Shown here one piece after another: positions 1 through 9,121 of a DNA stretch of 64,000 bases. A program made the translations under genes and the position numbers. The stretch is taken from assembly GCF_002831565.1 (NCBI RefSeq), contig NZ_CP025096.1, positions 3,697,027-3,761,026 on the forward strand, read 5' to 3'. The notes under the pieces are model-generated. The model made no database searches. It saw only the letters and a program-made list of their open reading frames with translations, and was not told the origin of the DNA. Numbering within the stretch: the first letter of the stretch is position 1; each line of letters starts with the position of its first letter. The DNA comes from Spirosoma pollinicola (lineage in GTDB: Bacteria; Bacteroidota; Bacteroidia; Cytophagales; Spirosomataceae).

Positions 1-502
1 CTTTTTTGAACCCTTGCGAAAGAGCAAACTGAAGAGCTCCTTCGCCACTCAGCATGACGTGGGGTGTTTTTTGCATCACGGCCTTGGCTACTGAGATGGG
101 ATGCATGATGTGTTCCAGAAACGTGACTGAGCCAGCATTTCCTTTCTCATCCATAATACAGGCATCGAGCGTAACGTGCCCATCGCGGTCGGGGCGGCCG
201 CCATACCCTACACTCATATCCTCAGGGTCGGCTTCGGGCACGCGGACACCAGCCTCTACGGCATCCAGTGCGCTGCCCCCCTTATCGAGCACCGCTTGAG
301 CGGCTATATTGGCTTTCGGTTGCTTCCAGGTTGAAATAACTAAAGGTGCTGGTCCGGCACCTACCACACCAGACGTAGACAAACTACCCGCCGAAGTACT
401 ACTGGATGAGCCAGAAAGCGTTGATTTAATAGTACTAAATGATAGTGAAGGGATAAGCCCGGCCAGCGAGCTAAGGGTCAGAAAACGGCGTCGATTTACC
501 AT
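1..502 (-). CDS. Isoaspartyl peptidase/asparaginase-type Ntn-hydrolase, N-terminal part
   Basis: The C-terminal part lies beyond the left window edge; about 167 residues are visible. The ATG at 502 opens a twin-arginine-like export signal (RRRFL followed by a short hydrophobic stretch), then a Ser/Thr-rich linker and the start of the alpha-chain fold. Visible family hallmarks are the STWK strand, the GGSALDAVEAG segment and the VGYGGRPDRDGHVTLDACIMD block typical of glycosylasparaginase and isoaspartyl peptidases. The autocatalytic Thr nucleophile would be in the missing part. The likely role is hydrolysis of glycosylated or isoaspartyl asparagine bonds in the periplasm. The exact substrate cannot be decided. 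Confidence 0.85.
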   Translation of the reverse strand, partial: MVNRRRFLTLSSLAGLIPSLSFSTIKSTLSGSSSSTSAGSLSTSGVVGAGPAPLVISTWKQPKANIAAQAVLDKGGSALDAVEAGVRVPEADPEDMSVGYGGRPDRDGHVTLDACIMDEKGNAGSVTFLEHIMHPISVAKAVMQKTPHVMLSGEGALQFALSQGFKK

Positions 503-581
503 GATATAAGGCTTACGGCTCAAATTAAAGGAATAAACGCTTGGCATTTACTACTTTTAAGCGATTTATTCCAAACGATGT

Positions 582-1475
582 ATGGCTGTTCCCGATAAAC
601 ATATATTGCTCATGGATGGCCCCGATAGCAAGGGCCTGATTTATCACGTGACTGGCGTCCTGTTCAGGCATGGCCTTAACATCATTCACAATGATGAATA
701 TGTAAGTCCGTCCGGGCGGTTTTTCATGCGAACAGAGTTTGAAGCCGGGTCTGTCTCCTTCGACAGTGCCGCTTTGCTTAACGAATTGCAGACGACTATA
801 CCTCAGTCGGGGAGTTCTACTGAAAGTGAAGTGAAAACGGCTCATTCGTCAGGCATTACTTTCCGGTTGAATCCAAAGCGTAAGAAAAACATTTTGGTGA
901 TGGTAACGAAAGAACATCACTGCCTTGGTGAATTGCTTATTCGGTATGCGTTTGATGAACTGGATGCTGATATTCTGGCCGTTGTAAGCAATTACAATAT
1001 CCTGCAACCGCTAGTAAGCAAATTCGGCATCCCGTTTCATTACATCTCGCACGAAGGCAAAACCCGTGAGGAACACGAAGAAGCTATTTTGCGGACACTG
1101 GCAATTTATGAGCCGGAATACCTCGTTCTGGCAAAATATATGCGGGTGTTAACGGCCGGTTTTGTAGATCAATTCCCAAACCGAATCGTCAATATTCATC
1201 ATTCCTTTTTGCCTGCTTTCGTCGGCGCGAATCCATACCGCCAAGCCTATGAGCGGGGTGTTAAAATTATTGGAGCAACGGCTCATTTTGTCAATAACGA
1301 TCTGGACGAAGGGCCAATTATTGCTCAAAATGTGAAGGAGGTCGATCACCGTCATACCGCGGTCGATATGGCGACAGAGGGTAAAGATGTTGAAAAAATT
1401 GTGTTATCGCAGGCGCTGAAACTGGTGTTCAACGACCGGGTCTTTATTTCGGGGAATCGAGCGATTGTTTTGTGA
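582..1475 (+). CDS. purU: Formyltetrahydrofolate deformylase
   Basis: 297 aa, close to the usual PurU length of about 280-290. It hydrolyses 10-formyl-THF to THF and formate, balancing one-carbon pools and supplying formate for purine synthesis. Residues about 8-85 form an ACT regulatory domain (starting HILLMDGPDSKGLIYHV). Residues about 100-290 are the formyltransferase fold with the catalytic NIHHSFLP motif near residue 204, the ATAHFV strand and the Asp of LDEGPII near 241. It starts with ATG, with no clear Shine-Dalgarno, as usual in Bacteroidota. It is divergent from the asparaginase gene and convergent with cutC. Confidence 0.95.
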   Translation: MAVPDKHILLMDGPDSKGLIYHVTGVLFRHGLNIIHNDEYVSPSGRFFMRTEFEAGSVSFDSAALLNELQTTIPQSGSSTESEVKTAHSSGITFRLNPKRKKNILVMVTKEHHCLGELLIRYAFDELDADILAVVSNYNILQPLVSKFGIPFHYISHEGKTREEHEEAILRTLAIYEPEYLVLAKYMRVLTAGFVDQFPNRIVNIHHSFLPAFVGANPYRQAYERGVKIIGATAHFVNNDLDEGPIIAQNVKEVDHRHTAVDMATEGKDVEKIVLSQALKLVFNDRVFISGNRAIVL

Positions 1476-1490
1476 AAAATATTGATTTTC

Positions 1491-1565
1491 TGTCATTCTG
1501 ACGAAGGAGAAATCTTAATACGCTAAGTGAGTCAAACTCAAGATTCCTCCTTCGTCGGAATGATA
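1491..1565. repeat. REP-like inverted repeat between purU and cutC
   Basis: Two arms (1491-1515 and 1541-1565, 25 nt each) are inverted copies differing at about three positions, separated by 25 nt. The core reads like TCATTCYGACGAAGGAG followed by AATCT, a REP-type palindrome that I believe is common in Bacteroidota intergenic DNA. The right arm is inside the cutC reading frame and encodes its last residues. It may act as a terminator for the convergent pair. Confidence 0.7.
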
Positions 1566-2281
1566 GAAATAACCGCCCGAATTTTTGCTTCGTTTGCTTC
1601 AATGTATTCATACTCGTTGGGTTGTACAGATGCCATTGATACCGATGGTTGGCGGAAAACCATGCCGCTATCTTCTTTCTGCCCACCGCTTAAGTGTAGC
1701 GAACTGACACCCGCGTCAATAAGTAACTGGGCATTTTGGCCGTTTACACCCGCGCCAGCCATAATTTCGATGCGTCCGGCGGCTGCCTGGGCTAGTTGGC
1801 GGAGAGTTTCTACCCCACTTTCGGCGGTTTGTTGCTGACCGGAGGTGAGAATTCGCACGGCCCCCATACGAATAATGGCTTCTAGCGCTTCGAGTGGATC
1901 GCGGGTCATGTCGAACGCCCGATGGAAGGTGACAGGTAACGGGTTAGCCAGCTCGATAAGTTGTCGTGTCTGCGTTTCATTAACGGTTCCGTCGGCCTGC
2001 AAAACACCAAGCACAAGCCCATCGGCACCCAATGCTTTGGCTAACTGTATGTCGGCCTTCATAACGGCCAGTTCAGTTTCGGAGTATAAGAAATCTCCAC
2101 CCCTGGGCCGAATCATAACGTACAGCGGAATGGTTACATTTTGGCGGGCTAGTTGAATTAAGCCTGCACTAGGGGTTGTGCCGCCTTCGGCCAAACCACC
2201 ACATAGTTCGATTCGACCAGCCCCTGACCGCTGGGCCGTCAGGCACGAATTAAGAGAATAAGCACATATTTCAATAAGCAT
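1538..2281 (-). CDS. cutC: Copper homeostasis protein CutC
   Basis: 247 aa, normal for the CutC TIM-barrel family. Family signatures are the N-terminal IEICAYSLNSCLTAQRSGA, the RIELCGGLAEGGTTPSAGL block, VMIRPRGGDFLYSE, the DGLVLGVLQADGTV strand, PVTFHRAFDMTRDP and the ILTSGQ loop. It is cytosolic and linked to copper tolerance, though its enzymatic activity is not settled. The last roughly nine residues (ending TKEES) are encoded by one arm of the REP-like repeat, so the C-terminus was probably replaced or extended by that element. It is convergent with purU. Confidence 0.93.
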   Translation of the reverse strand: MLIEICAYSLNSCLTAQRSGAGRIELCGGLAEGGTTPSAGLIQLARQNVTIPLYVMIRPRGGDFLYSETELAVMKADIQLAKALGADGLVLGVLQADGTVNETQTRQLIELANPLPVTFHRAFDMTRDPLEALEAIIRMGAVRILTSGQQQTAESGVETLRQLAQAAAGRIEIMAGAGVNGQNAQLLIDAGVSSLHLSGGQKEDSGMVFRQPSVSMASVQPNEYEYIEANEAKIRAVISIIPTKEES

Positions 2282-2598
2282 AAATTAGTTTAGGCAACTG
2301 ATACGTAAATGAAATTTGGCAAATCGCCATTCTGAATCTATATTAGGACTAACTAGTTAATTTTAAGGAATGTAGACTCGAAGGCAAATAAAGCATTTAC
2401 CCAGCTTGTTTCTATCCGAAACGCTAAATAGTGACTTTATTTTACGGGGAAGAAACATTCGCCAGTTTTAGGCGTTAATGGCCTAAATCCTGTAAAAAGA
2501 AGAGCCGAGAACATTTTTGCTAAAAAGAGCTTGGATATTAACGGTTTTTTTACTTTTGCACCCATATCAAAAATAGTCATTAAAATATCGGACATACT
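2282..2598. other. Intergenic region without a gene
   Basis: This 317-nt AT-rich stretch separates the divergent cutC and DUF2795 genes. No convincing reading frame was found. The only element I can support is the promoter near 2531-2558. Confidence 0.6.
2531..2558 (+). promoter_or_regulatory. Bacteroidota-type promoter for the DUF2795 gene
   Basis: TTG at 2531-2533 and TACTTTTG at 2551-2558, spaced by 17 nt, match the Bacteroidota -33/-7 consensus (TTTG and TAnnTTTG). Transcription would begin about 30-40 nt before the ATG at 2599. Confidence 0.65.
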
Positions 2599-2820
2599 AT
2601 GTACTGGACACTTGAACTGGCATCCTATCTGGAAGATGCCCCCTGGCCTGCAACCAAAGATGAATTAATTGATTATTCGATCCGCTCAGGCGCCCCGCTC
2701 GAAGTTGTTGAAAACCTTCAGGAACTTGAAGATGATGGGCAGCCTTACGAGAGCATCGAAGAAATCTGGCCGGATTATCCAACCAAAGATGACTTCTTCT
2801 TCAACGAAGACGAATACTAG
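2599..2820 (+). CDS. DUF2795 family small acidic protein
   Basis: 73 aa, strongly acidic, cytosolic. It has the DUF2795 pattern: LASYLEDAPWPATKDELIDYSIRSGAP near the N-terminus, then VVENLQELEDDG and an acidic aromatic tail (YPTKDDFFFNEDEY). As I recall, near-identical short proteins are widespread in Cytophagales and Sphingobacteriales, which suggests strong constraint. The function is unknown. It has its own promoter and a strong downstream hairpin, so it is probably monocistronic and well expressed. Confidence 0.88.
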   Translation: MYWTLELASYLEDAPWPATKDELIDYSIRSGAPLEVVENLQELEDDGQPYESIEEIWPDYPTKDDFFFNEDEY

Positions 2821-2834
2821 TTGTCCGGGCATTT

Positions 2835-2880
2835 CACTAAAAAAGGCGTATCCATTAATGTAGATGCGCCTTTTTTAGTG
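2835..2880. terminator. Bidirectional intrinsic terminator
   Basis: A perfect 14-bp stem (2835-2848 with 2867-2880) has A-tracts and T-tracts on its two sides. It lies between the DUF2795 gene (+) and crtZ-like gene (-), so it can stop transcription from both sides. Confidence 0.85.
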
Positions 2881-2908
2881 ATAAACTCAAGTAAAAGCTG
2901 TTGTTGCT

Positions 2909-3391
2909 CTAGTGCGACTTCGCTTCAGTTTCAGCTTTTGCCGTTTTTACAGGTCGGTCATATTTTTTGGGAGCATACAGAAAGCCAAAAGCTTCGGCGC
3001 CTTCGCGCGTATGCACTTTATGATGAATGTAATGCGCACTCATAATACGTTGCATGTATCGGCCACTGGTATCAATTTTTACTTTCACCCGCCGATGGAC
3101 AATGACATCATGGAAAACGAAGTAGAAAAAACCATAGAGGGTAACCCCGGCACCGATCCAAGCTAAATACGCCAGCTCAGGAATTTCGACGCCCGCGAGA
3201 ATCAGGCCAATAGCTGTTAAGCTAAAAACTACTGCGAATAAATCATTTATTTCAAAAAAGCCTTTGTGATGATTGTGGTGATCGTTGTGCCAACTCCACA
3301 AAAAACCGTGCATCACGTACTTGTGCGTAAACCACGCAACGCCTTCCATGAATAGGAAAGTCCCCAGAACCAAAGCAACATTTACCAGCAT
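2909..3391 (-). CDS. crtZ: Beta-carotene hydroxylase-like fatty acid hydroxylase superfamily protein
   Basis: About 160 aa from the preferred ATG at 3391; an in-frame ATG at 3439 would add 16 residues. It is a di-iron membrane hydroxylase of the CrtZ type that adds 3-hydroxyl groups to beta-ionone rings. The histidine clusters HKYVMHG, HNDHHNHH, HDVIVHRR and HYIHHKVHT, and the GFLYAP tail, are all present. Hydrophobic segments flank the clusters. CrtZ homologues usually begin just before the first hydrophobic helix, which favours the shorter start. No other carotenoid gene is adjacent, so zeaxanthin-type product assignment is inference. Confidence 0.85.
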   Translation of the reverse strand: MLVNVALVLGTFLFMEGVAWFTHKYVMHGFLWSWHNDHHNHHKGFFEINDLFAVVFSLTAIGLILAGVEIPELAYLAWIGAGVTLYGFFYFVFHDVIVHRRVKVKIDTSGRYMQRIMSAHYIHHKVHTREGAEAFGFLYAPKKYDRPVKTAKAETEAKSH

Positions 3392-3568
3392 TTTTGTGTT
3401 TCTTAAGTAGTTTAGATAAGAAGTTATCAGAAGTGACATCGTTGTGCCAATTCTGCTTTATTTGTCCTGTTACCTATTTTGCTAACGGTTTGTAACATCA
3501 AAAAGTTGACAATACTAAACCACGATTTTAATACGAAATAGAGATAAGGGCCAAATAATTGCAAGTTT

Positions 3569-4279
3569 GTGGAAAAGCCGTATATTTATAGGGAGTCAGT
3601 TTTCAACCAGATGAACCCATCGGTTATGGACTATCAGGCACTCAAGAACCTGGTAAAACGGGGAGAGGGTAGCAATTTAGAGTTCAAGCTGAAAACAAAT
3701 CATCCCGAAAAAATTATTCGGGGCGTGGTTGCCTTCGCTAATACCAACGGAGGGATCATGCTGATCGGTGTCGGCGATGATAAGAAAATTCCCGGTTTGA
3801 AGTATGCCGATGAGGACGAATACCTGCTCGTTCGGGCGATCAATAAATTCTGTTTTCCGCACATTTCCTATACCATCGACCGGGTGCAGCTCTACGATGA
3901 GCGCGAAGTACTGGTAATTCGGGTGCCGCGCAGCCCAACGCGTCCGCACTACATTATTCCCGATCCGGCCGATCCCGATAACAAAAAAGCGTATGTGCGC
4001 GTGGGTGACAAGTCTGTGCAGGCAAGCCGCGAAGTGCGCGAAATTCTGAAAGGCGAACAGGCCGAGCGGGGTATTCGCTTTACTTATGGTGATAAAGAGC
4101 ATAAACTGATGCAACATCTTGGCGAGCATAACAGCATAACGGTCGATCTGTTTGCGTCTATTGCTGGTATTTCGCGTCGAATTGCCTCCAGAACGTTGGT
4201 ATTGCTGGTGCTGGCACACGTGCTCGAAATTCATCCCAGCGACGTAATGGATAAATATACAACCCGCGCAATTCAATAA
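3569..4279 (+). CDS. AlbA_2 (Schlafen-like) domain protein
   Basis: 236 aa from a GTG at 3569; ATG codons at 3611 and 3626 are plausible alternatives because family members begin near the latter. Residues about 25-160 are an AlbA_2 domain: EGSNLEFKLK, VVAFANTNGGIMLIGVGDDKKIPG and AYVRVGDKSVQASREV. The C-terminal about 60 residues look like a winged-helix segment (SITVDLFASIAGISRRIASRTL). Such proteins are usually cytosolic putative DNA- or RNA-binding regulators; no target is evident. The longer GTG form is the weakest part of this call. Confidence 0.8.
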   Translation: MEKPYIYRESVFNQMNPSVMDYQALKNLVKRGEGSNLEFKLKTNHPEKIIRGVVAFANTNGGIMLIGVGDDKKIPGLKYADEDEYLLVRAINKFCFPHISYTIDRVQLYDEREVLVIRVPRSPTRPHYIIPDPADPDNKKAYVRVGDKSVQASREVREILKGEQAERGIRFTYGDKEHKLMQHLGEHNSITVDLFASIAGISRRIASRTLVLLVLAHVLEIHPSDVMDKYTTRAIQ

Positions 4280-4299
4280 AGTTAAGGGCTGTTTTGCGG

Positions 4300-4307
4300 T
4301 ATGTTTG
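4300..4307 (+). promoter_or_regulatory. Possible -7 box for the OPT transporter gene
   Basis: TATGTTTG matches TAnnTTTG exactly and lies 54 nt before the ATG. No clear -33 TTG is seen at the expected spacing, so support is partial. Confidence 0.4.
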
Positions 4308-4361
4308 GAGAATGTCTTACTTTGTTGTGCTCAGGAATGAAGCTTAACAAACCTCAAGACA

Positions 4362-6428
4362 ATGTCCTTACCTACACCTGCACATAAGCCGTTTGTACCC
4401 GCAACCGAATCTCCTGCTGAATTTACACTCAAAGCGATCATAACCGGAGCGGTGTTTGGTGTACTTTTCGGGGCCGCAACGGTTTATCTTTCCTTAAAAG
4501 CCGGGCTGTCGGTATCAGCTTCCATCCCTATTGCCGTACTCGCCATTTCTCTCGGCCGTCGATTTCTAAATACGACCATTCTCGAAAATAACATTATTCA
4601 AACTACTGGCTCAGCGGGCGAGAGTATCGCGTCGGGAGTGGTGTTTACTATGCCGGGATTTTTATTCCTGACCAATGGCTCCGGTGCCGACTTTTTCAAT
4701 TACTGGACTATACTCACGCTGGCCATTCTGGGCGGACTCATTGGTACATTGATGATGATTCCGCTTCGGCGGTCGTTGATTGTGCAGGAACACGGCACGC
4801 TTCCCTATCCCGAAGGCACGGCTTGCGCGTCGGTACTGATTGCGGGCGAAAAAGGCGGTGATTTTGCCAAAACGGCCTATCAGGGCTTGGGCATCGCGTT
4901 GCTGTATGCCCTGTTGCAAAAAGTGCTGCACGTTATTGCCGAGGTGCCGGTTTGGGCAACGAAGCAAACGAATCGTTATTTTCCGTCGGCGCAGGTGGCT
5001 GGCGAAATAACACCGGAGTACCTGGGTGTAGGCTATATTATTGGCTTTCGTATATCGGCAGTACTGGTCGGTGGTGGTATTCTGGCCTGGCTAGGACTTA
5101 TTCCGTTGCTCGCATCGGTCGTGCCGGGCGACACCATTGCTCTACAATTACAAAAACTAGGCTATCTAGCCAACCTGCAAACGGCGGGTGGCCCGGGTGG
5201 CTGGAATCCGGCAACGCATACCTTTACAGACACGGCTGCGGCCATTTACCGGGCATACATTCGTCAAATTGGTGCAGGAGCCGTTACGGCAGGTGGATTT
5301 ATGACCCTTATCAAAACCATTCCAACCATTATTTCTTCATTTCGGCAAAGCTTTACCAAAGCGTCGATTAACGCGATTGAAACAGAAAATTCCTTGAGCG
5401 GACATAGTGGCGTGGCCCGTACGGAGCAGGATTTGAGCGTTCGGATTGTTATTATTGGTTGTATCGTCTTAGCCGCCTTAATGGTCGTGTTACCTCAAAT
5501 TCCGGGCGATTCGGTGGTAACAAAATTGCTGATTGCCGTACTTGTCATTGTTTTTGGCTTCTTTTTCGTAACGGTCGCTAGCCGGATTGTGGGGTTAATC
5601 GGGTCGAGTTCGTCGCCGGTGTCGGGTATGACTATTGCTACCATCATGGGTACGTCGCTCGTGTTCATTGGTTTTGGTTTAACAGGAAAGGCTTTCGAGC
5701 CAGCCGTTTTGGTGGTAGGCAGTATGATTTGTGTAGCGGCTGCCAACGCCGGCGGAACTTCGCAGGACCTTAAAACCGGATATATCGTCGGCGCAACACC
5801 GAAGTACCAGCAAATGGCCTTATTTATTGGGGTTATCGTGTCGTCATTGGTGGTTGGAGCAACGGTGAAAATTCTGGATACACCGACTCCTGATTTACTG
5901 GCGCAGGGAATCACACACGCCATTGGCTCCGACAAGTTTCCGGCCCCACAGGGAACGTTGATGGCTACGCTCATAAAAGGTCTTTTATCGTTTAATCTCG
6001 ACTGGCAGTTTGTGCTGGTTGGCGTGTTCATTGCTTTGGTATTTGAGCTTGTGGGCGTAAGTGCGCTGGCGTTCGCGGTAGGTCTATACCTACCGCTTTC
6101 GACAACCTTACCCATTTTTGCCGGTGGCTTGGTAAAAGCCATAGTGGAATGGAATGCGAAGCGTAAAGGAACGGTCGAAGAAGATGCTGATCTGGGAAAA
6201 GGCAGCTTATTTGCCACGGGACTAGTGGCCGGAGGGGCACTGGCGGGTGTCGCAGTGGCTTTATTATCGGTTAATGAATCAATTTATAACGGATTATCAT
6301 CGCTCACGCTGGAGCCTTTTCTGGGTGGAGTACTGGGCGAAGGCGGCTATATGCTGCTAGGGGCTTTAGCCTTTGCAGGATTGGCCATTACACTCTGGGG
6401 TGTAGGAGAAGGAAGGCAGGAGAGTTAA
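4362..6428 (+). CDS. OPT family oligopeptide transporter
   Basis: 688 aa, typical for prokaryotic OPT proteins. It is an inner-membrane secondary transporter of peptides or metal chelates with many hydrophobic segments throughout. Family motifs include LKAIITGAVFGVLFGAATVYLSLKAG near the N-terminus, ENNIIQTTGSAGESIASGVVFTMPG, PYPEGTACASVL, and the later AANAGGTSQDLKTGYIVGATP. The substrate is not predictable. It lies downstream of the AlbA_2 gene and is convergent with the P1 peptidase, which may suggest peptide uptake but does not prove it. Confidence 0.93.
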   Translation: MSLPTPAHKPFVPATESPAEFTLKAIITGAVFGVLFGAATVYLSLKAGLSVSASIPIAVLAISLGRRFLNTTILENNIIQTTGSAGESIASGVVFTMPGFLFLTNGSGADFFNYWTILTLAILGGLIGTLMMIPLRRSLIVQEHGTLPYPEGTACASVLIAGEKGGDFAKTAYQGLGIALLYALLQKVLHVIAEVPVWATKQTNRYFPSAQVAGEITPEYLGVGYIIGFRISAVLVGGGILAWLGLIPLLASVVPGDTIALQLQKLGYLANLQTAGGPGGWNPATHTFTDTAAAIYRAYIRQIGAGAVTAGGFMTLIKTIPTIISSFRQSFTKASINAIETENSLSGHSGVARTEQDLSVRIVIIGCIVLAALMVVLPQIPGDSVVTKLLIAVLVIVFGFFFVTVASRIVGLIGSSSSPVSGMTIATIMGTSLVFIGFGLTGKAFEPAVLVVGSMICVAAANAGGTSQDLKTGYIVGATPKYQQMALFIGVIVSSLVVGATVKILDTPTPDLLAQGITHAIGSDKFPAPQGTLMATLIKGLLSFNLDWQFVLVGVFIALVFELVGVSALAFAVGLYLPLSTTLPIFAGGLVKAIVEWNAKRKGTVEEDADLGKGSLFATGLVAGGALAGVAVALLSVNESIYNGLSSLTLEPFLGGVLGEGGYMLLGALAFAGLAITLWGVGEGRQES

Positions 6429-6448
6429 TTGGACGATAACGCATACGA

Positions 6449-7567
6449 TCAATGCACTTGACCGGCTTTTTTCAACAGCTCAACTACTTTGTCCACCGGC
6501 AACTGCTCTACCCTATGGTTTTGATCGCCGGAGAGGGTTTGGGCGGCAAACAGCGAGTTAATAATGGCTTCTTCGGTGGCTTCGATAGCGGCCATGAACA
6601 GGGGTGATACGTTGTCGTTGCGTAAGACTTTCTGCTCATCGAACGAACTGGCCGTTTCGTGCGGGATGGTGTAAGCGGTCGATACCGCAATGACATAATC
6701 GCCACTGCCATTTGAGGCAATGCCGCCGGTTTGCGCCAGGCCCATGAATGCCCGTTTCGCCAACCGTTTGAGATTGCGGGCATCCAGTGGCGCATCGGTC
6801 AGGATGATCATCATGCAGGAGCCGTCCAGATTTTCCTTAAACGAGTAACGCCCTAGTTCAACCCCAACCGGCACGCCGGAAATTTTTAAAACACCACCAA
6901 AGTTTGTCTGAACCAATGCCCCAACCGTGTAGCTGCCCAATGACGCAGGTAATTTGCGTGATGCCGTACCAATACCGCCTTTAAAACCGAAGCAAACGGT
7001 TCCGGTTCCGGCTCCCACGTTGCCTTCTTCGACAGGCCCATTTTTGGCTTGTTGTAGCGCATCCAGTACATGCTGTTTCGTCACGTGCCGCCCACGAATG
7101 TCGTTCAGGAATCCATCGTTTGTTTCGCCCACAACGGTGTTCACCGAACGAACCTGCTCATTGCCTTTCTGGGATAAGGTGTAATCAATTACCGCATCGG
7201 CAGCGGTTGGTACACTCAACGTATTGGTTAAAATAATAGGTGTTTCTAGCGTGCCCAACTCGTCAATCTGGCTATAGCCGGTTAGCTTACCGAAGCCATT
7301 GCCAATGTATATAGCTGCCGGACTTTTCTGTTGAAACAGATTGCCAGCATGAGGTAAAATCGCTGTAACGCCTGTGCGAATGGTCTGGCCCTGTTTTAGC
7401 GTTGTCTGCCCAACAAGCACACCAGCTACATCGGTAATGGCATTGAGTGGTCCTGTAGGCAGTACCCCAAACCGGATGCCATAGTCTCGGGGGCGTTTGG
7501 TGATTTGGGCCATTAGCGATTGAGCAACTGTAACAAGTAGAGTGGTTAACAGGAATAAGCGATACAT
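6449..7567 (-). CDS. Exported P1 family peptidase (DmpA-like aminopeptidase)
   Basis: About 372 aa from ATG 7567, chosen because it begins directly at a Sec signal peptide (YRLFLLTTLLVTVAQSLMAQ); an upstream in-frame ATG at 7618 would put 17 extra residues before it. It is an Ntn-type peptidase that self-cleaves before a nucleophilic Ser. The sites seen are the RPRDYGIRFG start, GNVGAGTG, GFKGGIGTASR, and LDGS-CMMIILTDAPL, where Ser (near residue 250) follows Gly as in DmpA. It probably acts in the periplasm, releasing N-terminal D- or L-amino acids. It is convergent with the OPT transporter. Confidence 0.92.
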   Translation of the reverse strand: MYRLFLLTTLLVTVAQSLMAQITKRPRDYGIRFGVLPTGPLNAITDVAGVLVGQTTLKQGQTIRTGVTAILPHAGNLFQQKSPAAIYIGNGFGKLTGYSQIDELGTLETPIILTNTLSVPTAADAVIDYTLSQKGNEQVRSVNTVVGETNDGFLNDIRGRHVTKQHVLDALQQAKNGPVEEGNVGAGTGTVCFGFKGGIGTASRKLPASLGSYTVGALVQTNFGGVLKISGVPVGVELGRYSFKENLDGSCMMIILTDAPLDARNLKRLAKRAFMGLAQTGGIASNGSGDYVIAVSTAYTIPHETASSFDEQKVLRNDNVSPLFMAAIEATEEAIINSLFAAQTLSGDQNHRVEQLPVDKVVELLKKAGQVH

Positions 7568-7695
7568 AAGTGGCATGCAAATGGGAAATTGGTTCGTGAT
7601 GCTAATGACCGCTAGCATCAGCTATTTATACAGCAAATACGCCCTAAGAATGAGCCTATTTATTATGCTAATGTCCTGCCAAAGCATCCAATGGA

Positions 7696-7989
7696 TCACT
7701 TCTCGTAGAAGACCAGCCGATTTTGCAAGTGCGTTACCTGATGTTGTAAGCCTTCCAGGCGTTCCAGTAAGTCGCTTACTACGTCGAGGTCGTCGAGGTG
7801 AATAGATAGTTCCTGATATAGCCGGACGAATTTTTCCAGACGAGGGAGTTGCTCCGGCTGAACGTAAAGTGACTGTTCAACACAGACCGTTTCGACAAGG
7901 CCCTGTTGTTCCAGCGAGTGTACAAAGGCGATTTCCACATGATGATGAACGCAGAATTCGCTGATGGGGATAAGGTGGTTAGGCTGCAT
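7696..7989 (-). CDS. cbpM: Chaperone modulator CbpM
   Basis: 97 aa. The N-terminal half resembles a MerR-type helix-turn-helix (LIPISEFCVHHHVEIAFVHSLEQQGL) and the C-terminal half is helical, with YQELSIHLDDLDVVSDLLERLEGLQ typical of CbpM. CbpM binds the J-domain of CbpA and restrains its co-chaperone and DNA-binding activities. It follows cbpA by 81 nt on the same strand, so the two are probably cotranscribed. Confidence 0.85.
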   Translation of the reverse strand: MQPNHLIPISEFCVHHHVEIAFVHSLEQQGLVETVCVEQSLYVQPEQLPRLEKFVRLYQELSIHLDDLDVVSDLLERLEGLQHQVTHLQNRLVFYEK

Positions 7990-8070
7990 GGGGAAACGGT
8001 TTTATAGGTAACAGTAGTTGGTTTGCGGTTTTCGCACGAGCTAACCGTAATCCAACTACCATAAACTTTT

Positions 8071-8970
8071 TTACATAGCGGCTAATTGTCGAAAGAGTTC
8101 TTTCTGCTCGTCGGTTAGCTTCGTTGGTAATTTGATCTGCCATTGGACATACAAATCGCCAAACGAACCTTCCTGTTTATAAACGGGAAAGCCTTTGCCT
8201 TTCAAACGCACTTTGGCACCGTTCTGGGTTTCGGGCGGTATGGTTAGTTTCACTTTGCCGTCCAGCGTTTCAATGATTTTGTCGCCACCCAGCAAGGCCG
8301 TGTACAGGTCAATCTCTTCATCGACGTACAAATCGTTGCCTTTACGTTTGTAGTGACTATCGTCGGCAATAACGAAGGTGATGTACAAATCGCCGTTTGG
8401 CCCACCATTGACGCCCGGAGAGCCATAACCAGTCAGCTTTATTTTCTGACCGTTTTCGATGCCTGCTGGTACCGTAATGCGAATATTTTTACCGTCGACG
8501 GTTAACGTTTGTTTATGTGTGGTATAAGCGTCGCGCAGATTCAGGTGCAACTCAGCCTGGTAGTCCTGTCCCCGGAATTTTGCCTGCTGGCGGCTACCGC
8601 GCGGACCAGCATCCTGGCCGAACATCGACGAGAAAAAATCCGAGAAGTCGGACCCGCCGAAGCCTCCTGAAAAATCTCCTGAATCGCCTTGTGCGTATTG
8701 CGGACGTGACCGCTGTTGCTGGCGTGCCTGTTCAAACTGGTCGGCGTGTTGCCAGTCTTTGCCATACTGATCGTACTTTTTGCGCTTGTCAGGGTCGCTC
8801 AGAACCTCGTTCGCTTCGTTGATCTGCTGGAATTTCTTGCTGGCCTCCGCGTCGTTTGGGTTTAGATCGGGATGGTGTTTCCGGGCCAGTTTACGATAGG
8901 CTTTCTTGATCTCTTCGTCCGAAGCCGTTTTCGAAACCCCCAGAACGCTATAGTAGTCGATAAAGTCCAT
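8071..8970 (-). CDS. cbpA: DnaJ-class co-chaperone CbpA
   Basis: 299 aa from ATG 8970; a longer in-frame start adds a non-conserved stretch and is rejected. Residues 4-70 are a J-domain with HPD at 33-35. A Gly/Phe-rich linker ([18 protein letters not shown]) follows, then two beta-sandwich client-binding domains. The CxxCxGxG zinc repeats of DnaJ are absent, so it belongs to the CbpA (type B) group. It stimulates DnaK ATPase and can bind curved DNA in E. coli. Downstream cbpM supports the assignment. Confidence 0.93.
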   Translation of the reverse strand: MDFIDYYSVLGVSKTASDEEIKKAYRKLARKHHPDLNPNDAEASKKFQQINEANEVLSDPDKRKKYDQYGKDWQHADQFEQARQQQRSRPQYAQGDSGDFSGGFGGSDFSDFFSSMFGQDAGPRGSRQQAKFRGQDYQAELHLNLRDAYTTHKQTLTVDGKNIRITVPAGIENGQKIKLTGYGSPGVNGGPNGDLYITFVIADDSHYKRKGNDLYVDEEIDLYTALLGGDKIIETLDGKVKLTIPPETQNGAKVRLKGKGFPVYKQEGSFGDLYVQWQIKLPTKLTDEQKELFRQLAAM

Positions 8971-9121
8971 GTTATGTAGGGGCGGGTATATAGGTGAATG
9001 ATAATTATTTACTACTGTGTAAACACATAATCTGGTGGGAAGGTTGTTTTGGTTGTGGGAAATCGGAGTGATCCACACAAGTTCAATAGATCGCTATTTT
9101 CCTTTTTGTTAGCTTTACGCT

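Noticed and set aside
5495..6217. Long minus-strand open frame opposite the OPT transporter
   Set aside because: It is Ser/Thr/Pro-rich with no domain and lies wholly opposite a well-supported gene; a codon-bias shadow.
8971..9078. Extended N-terminus of CbpA
   Set aside because: The additional 36 residues precede the J-domain and look like a translated leader; J-domain proteins begin right at the DYYSVLG-type block.
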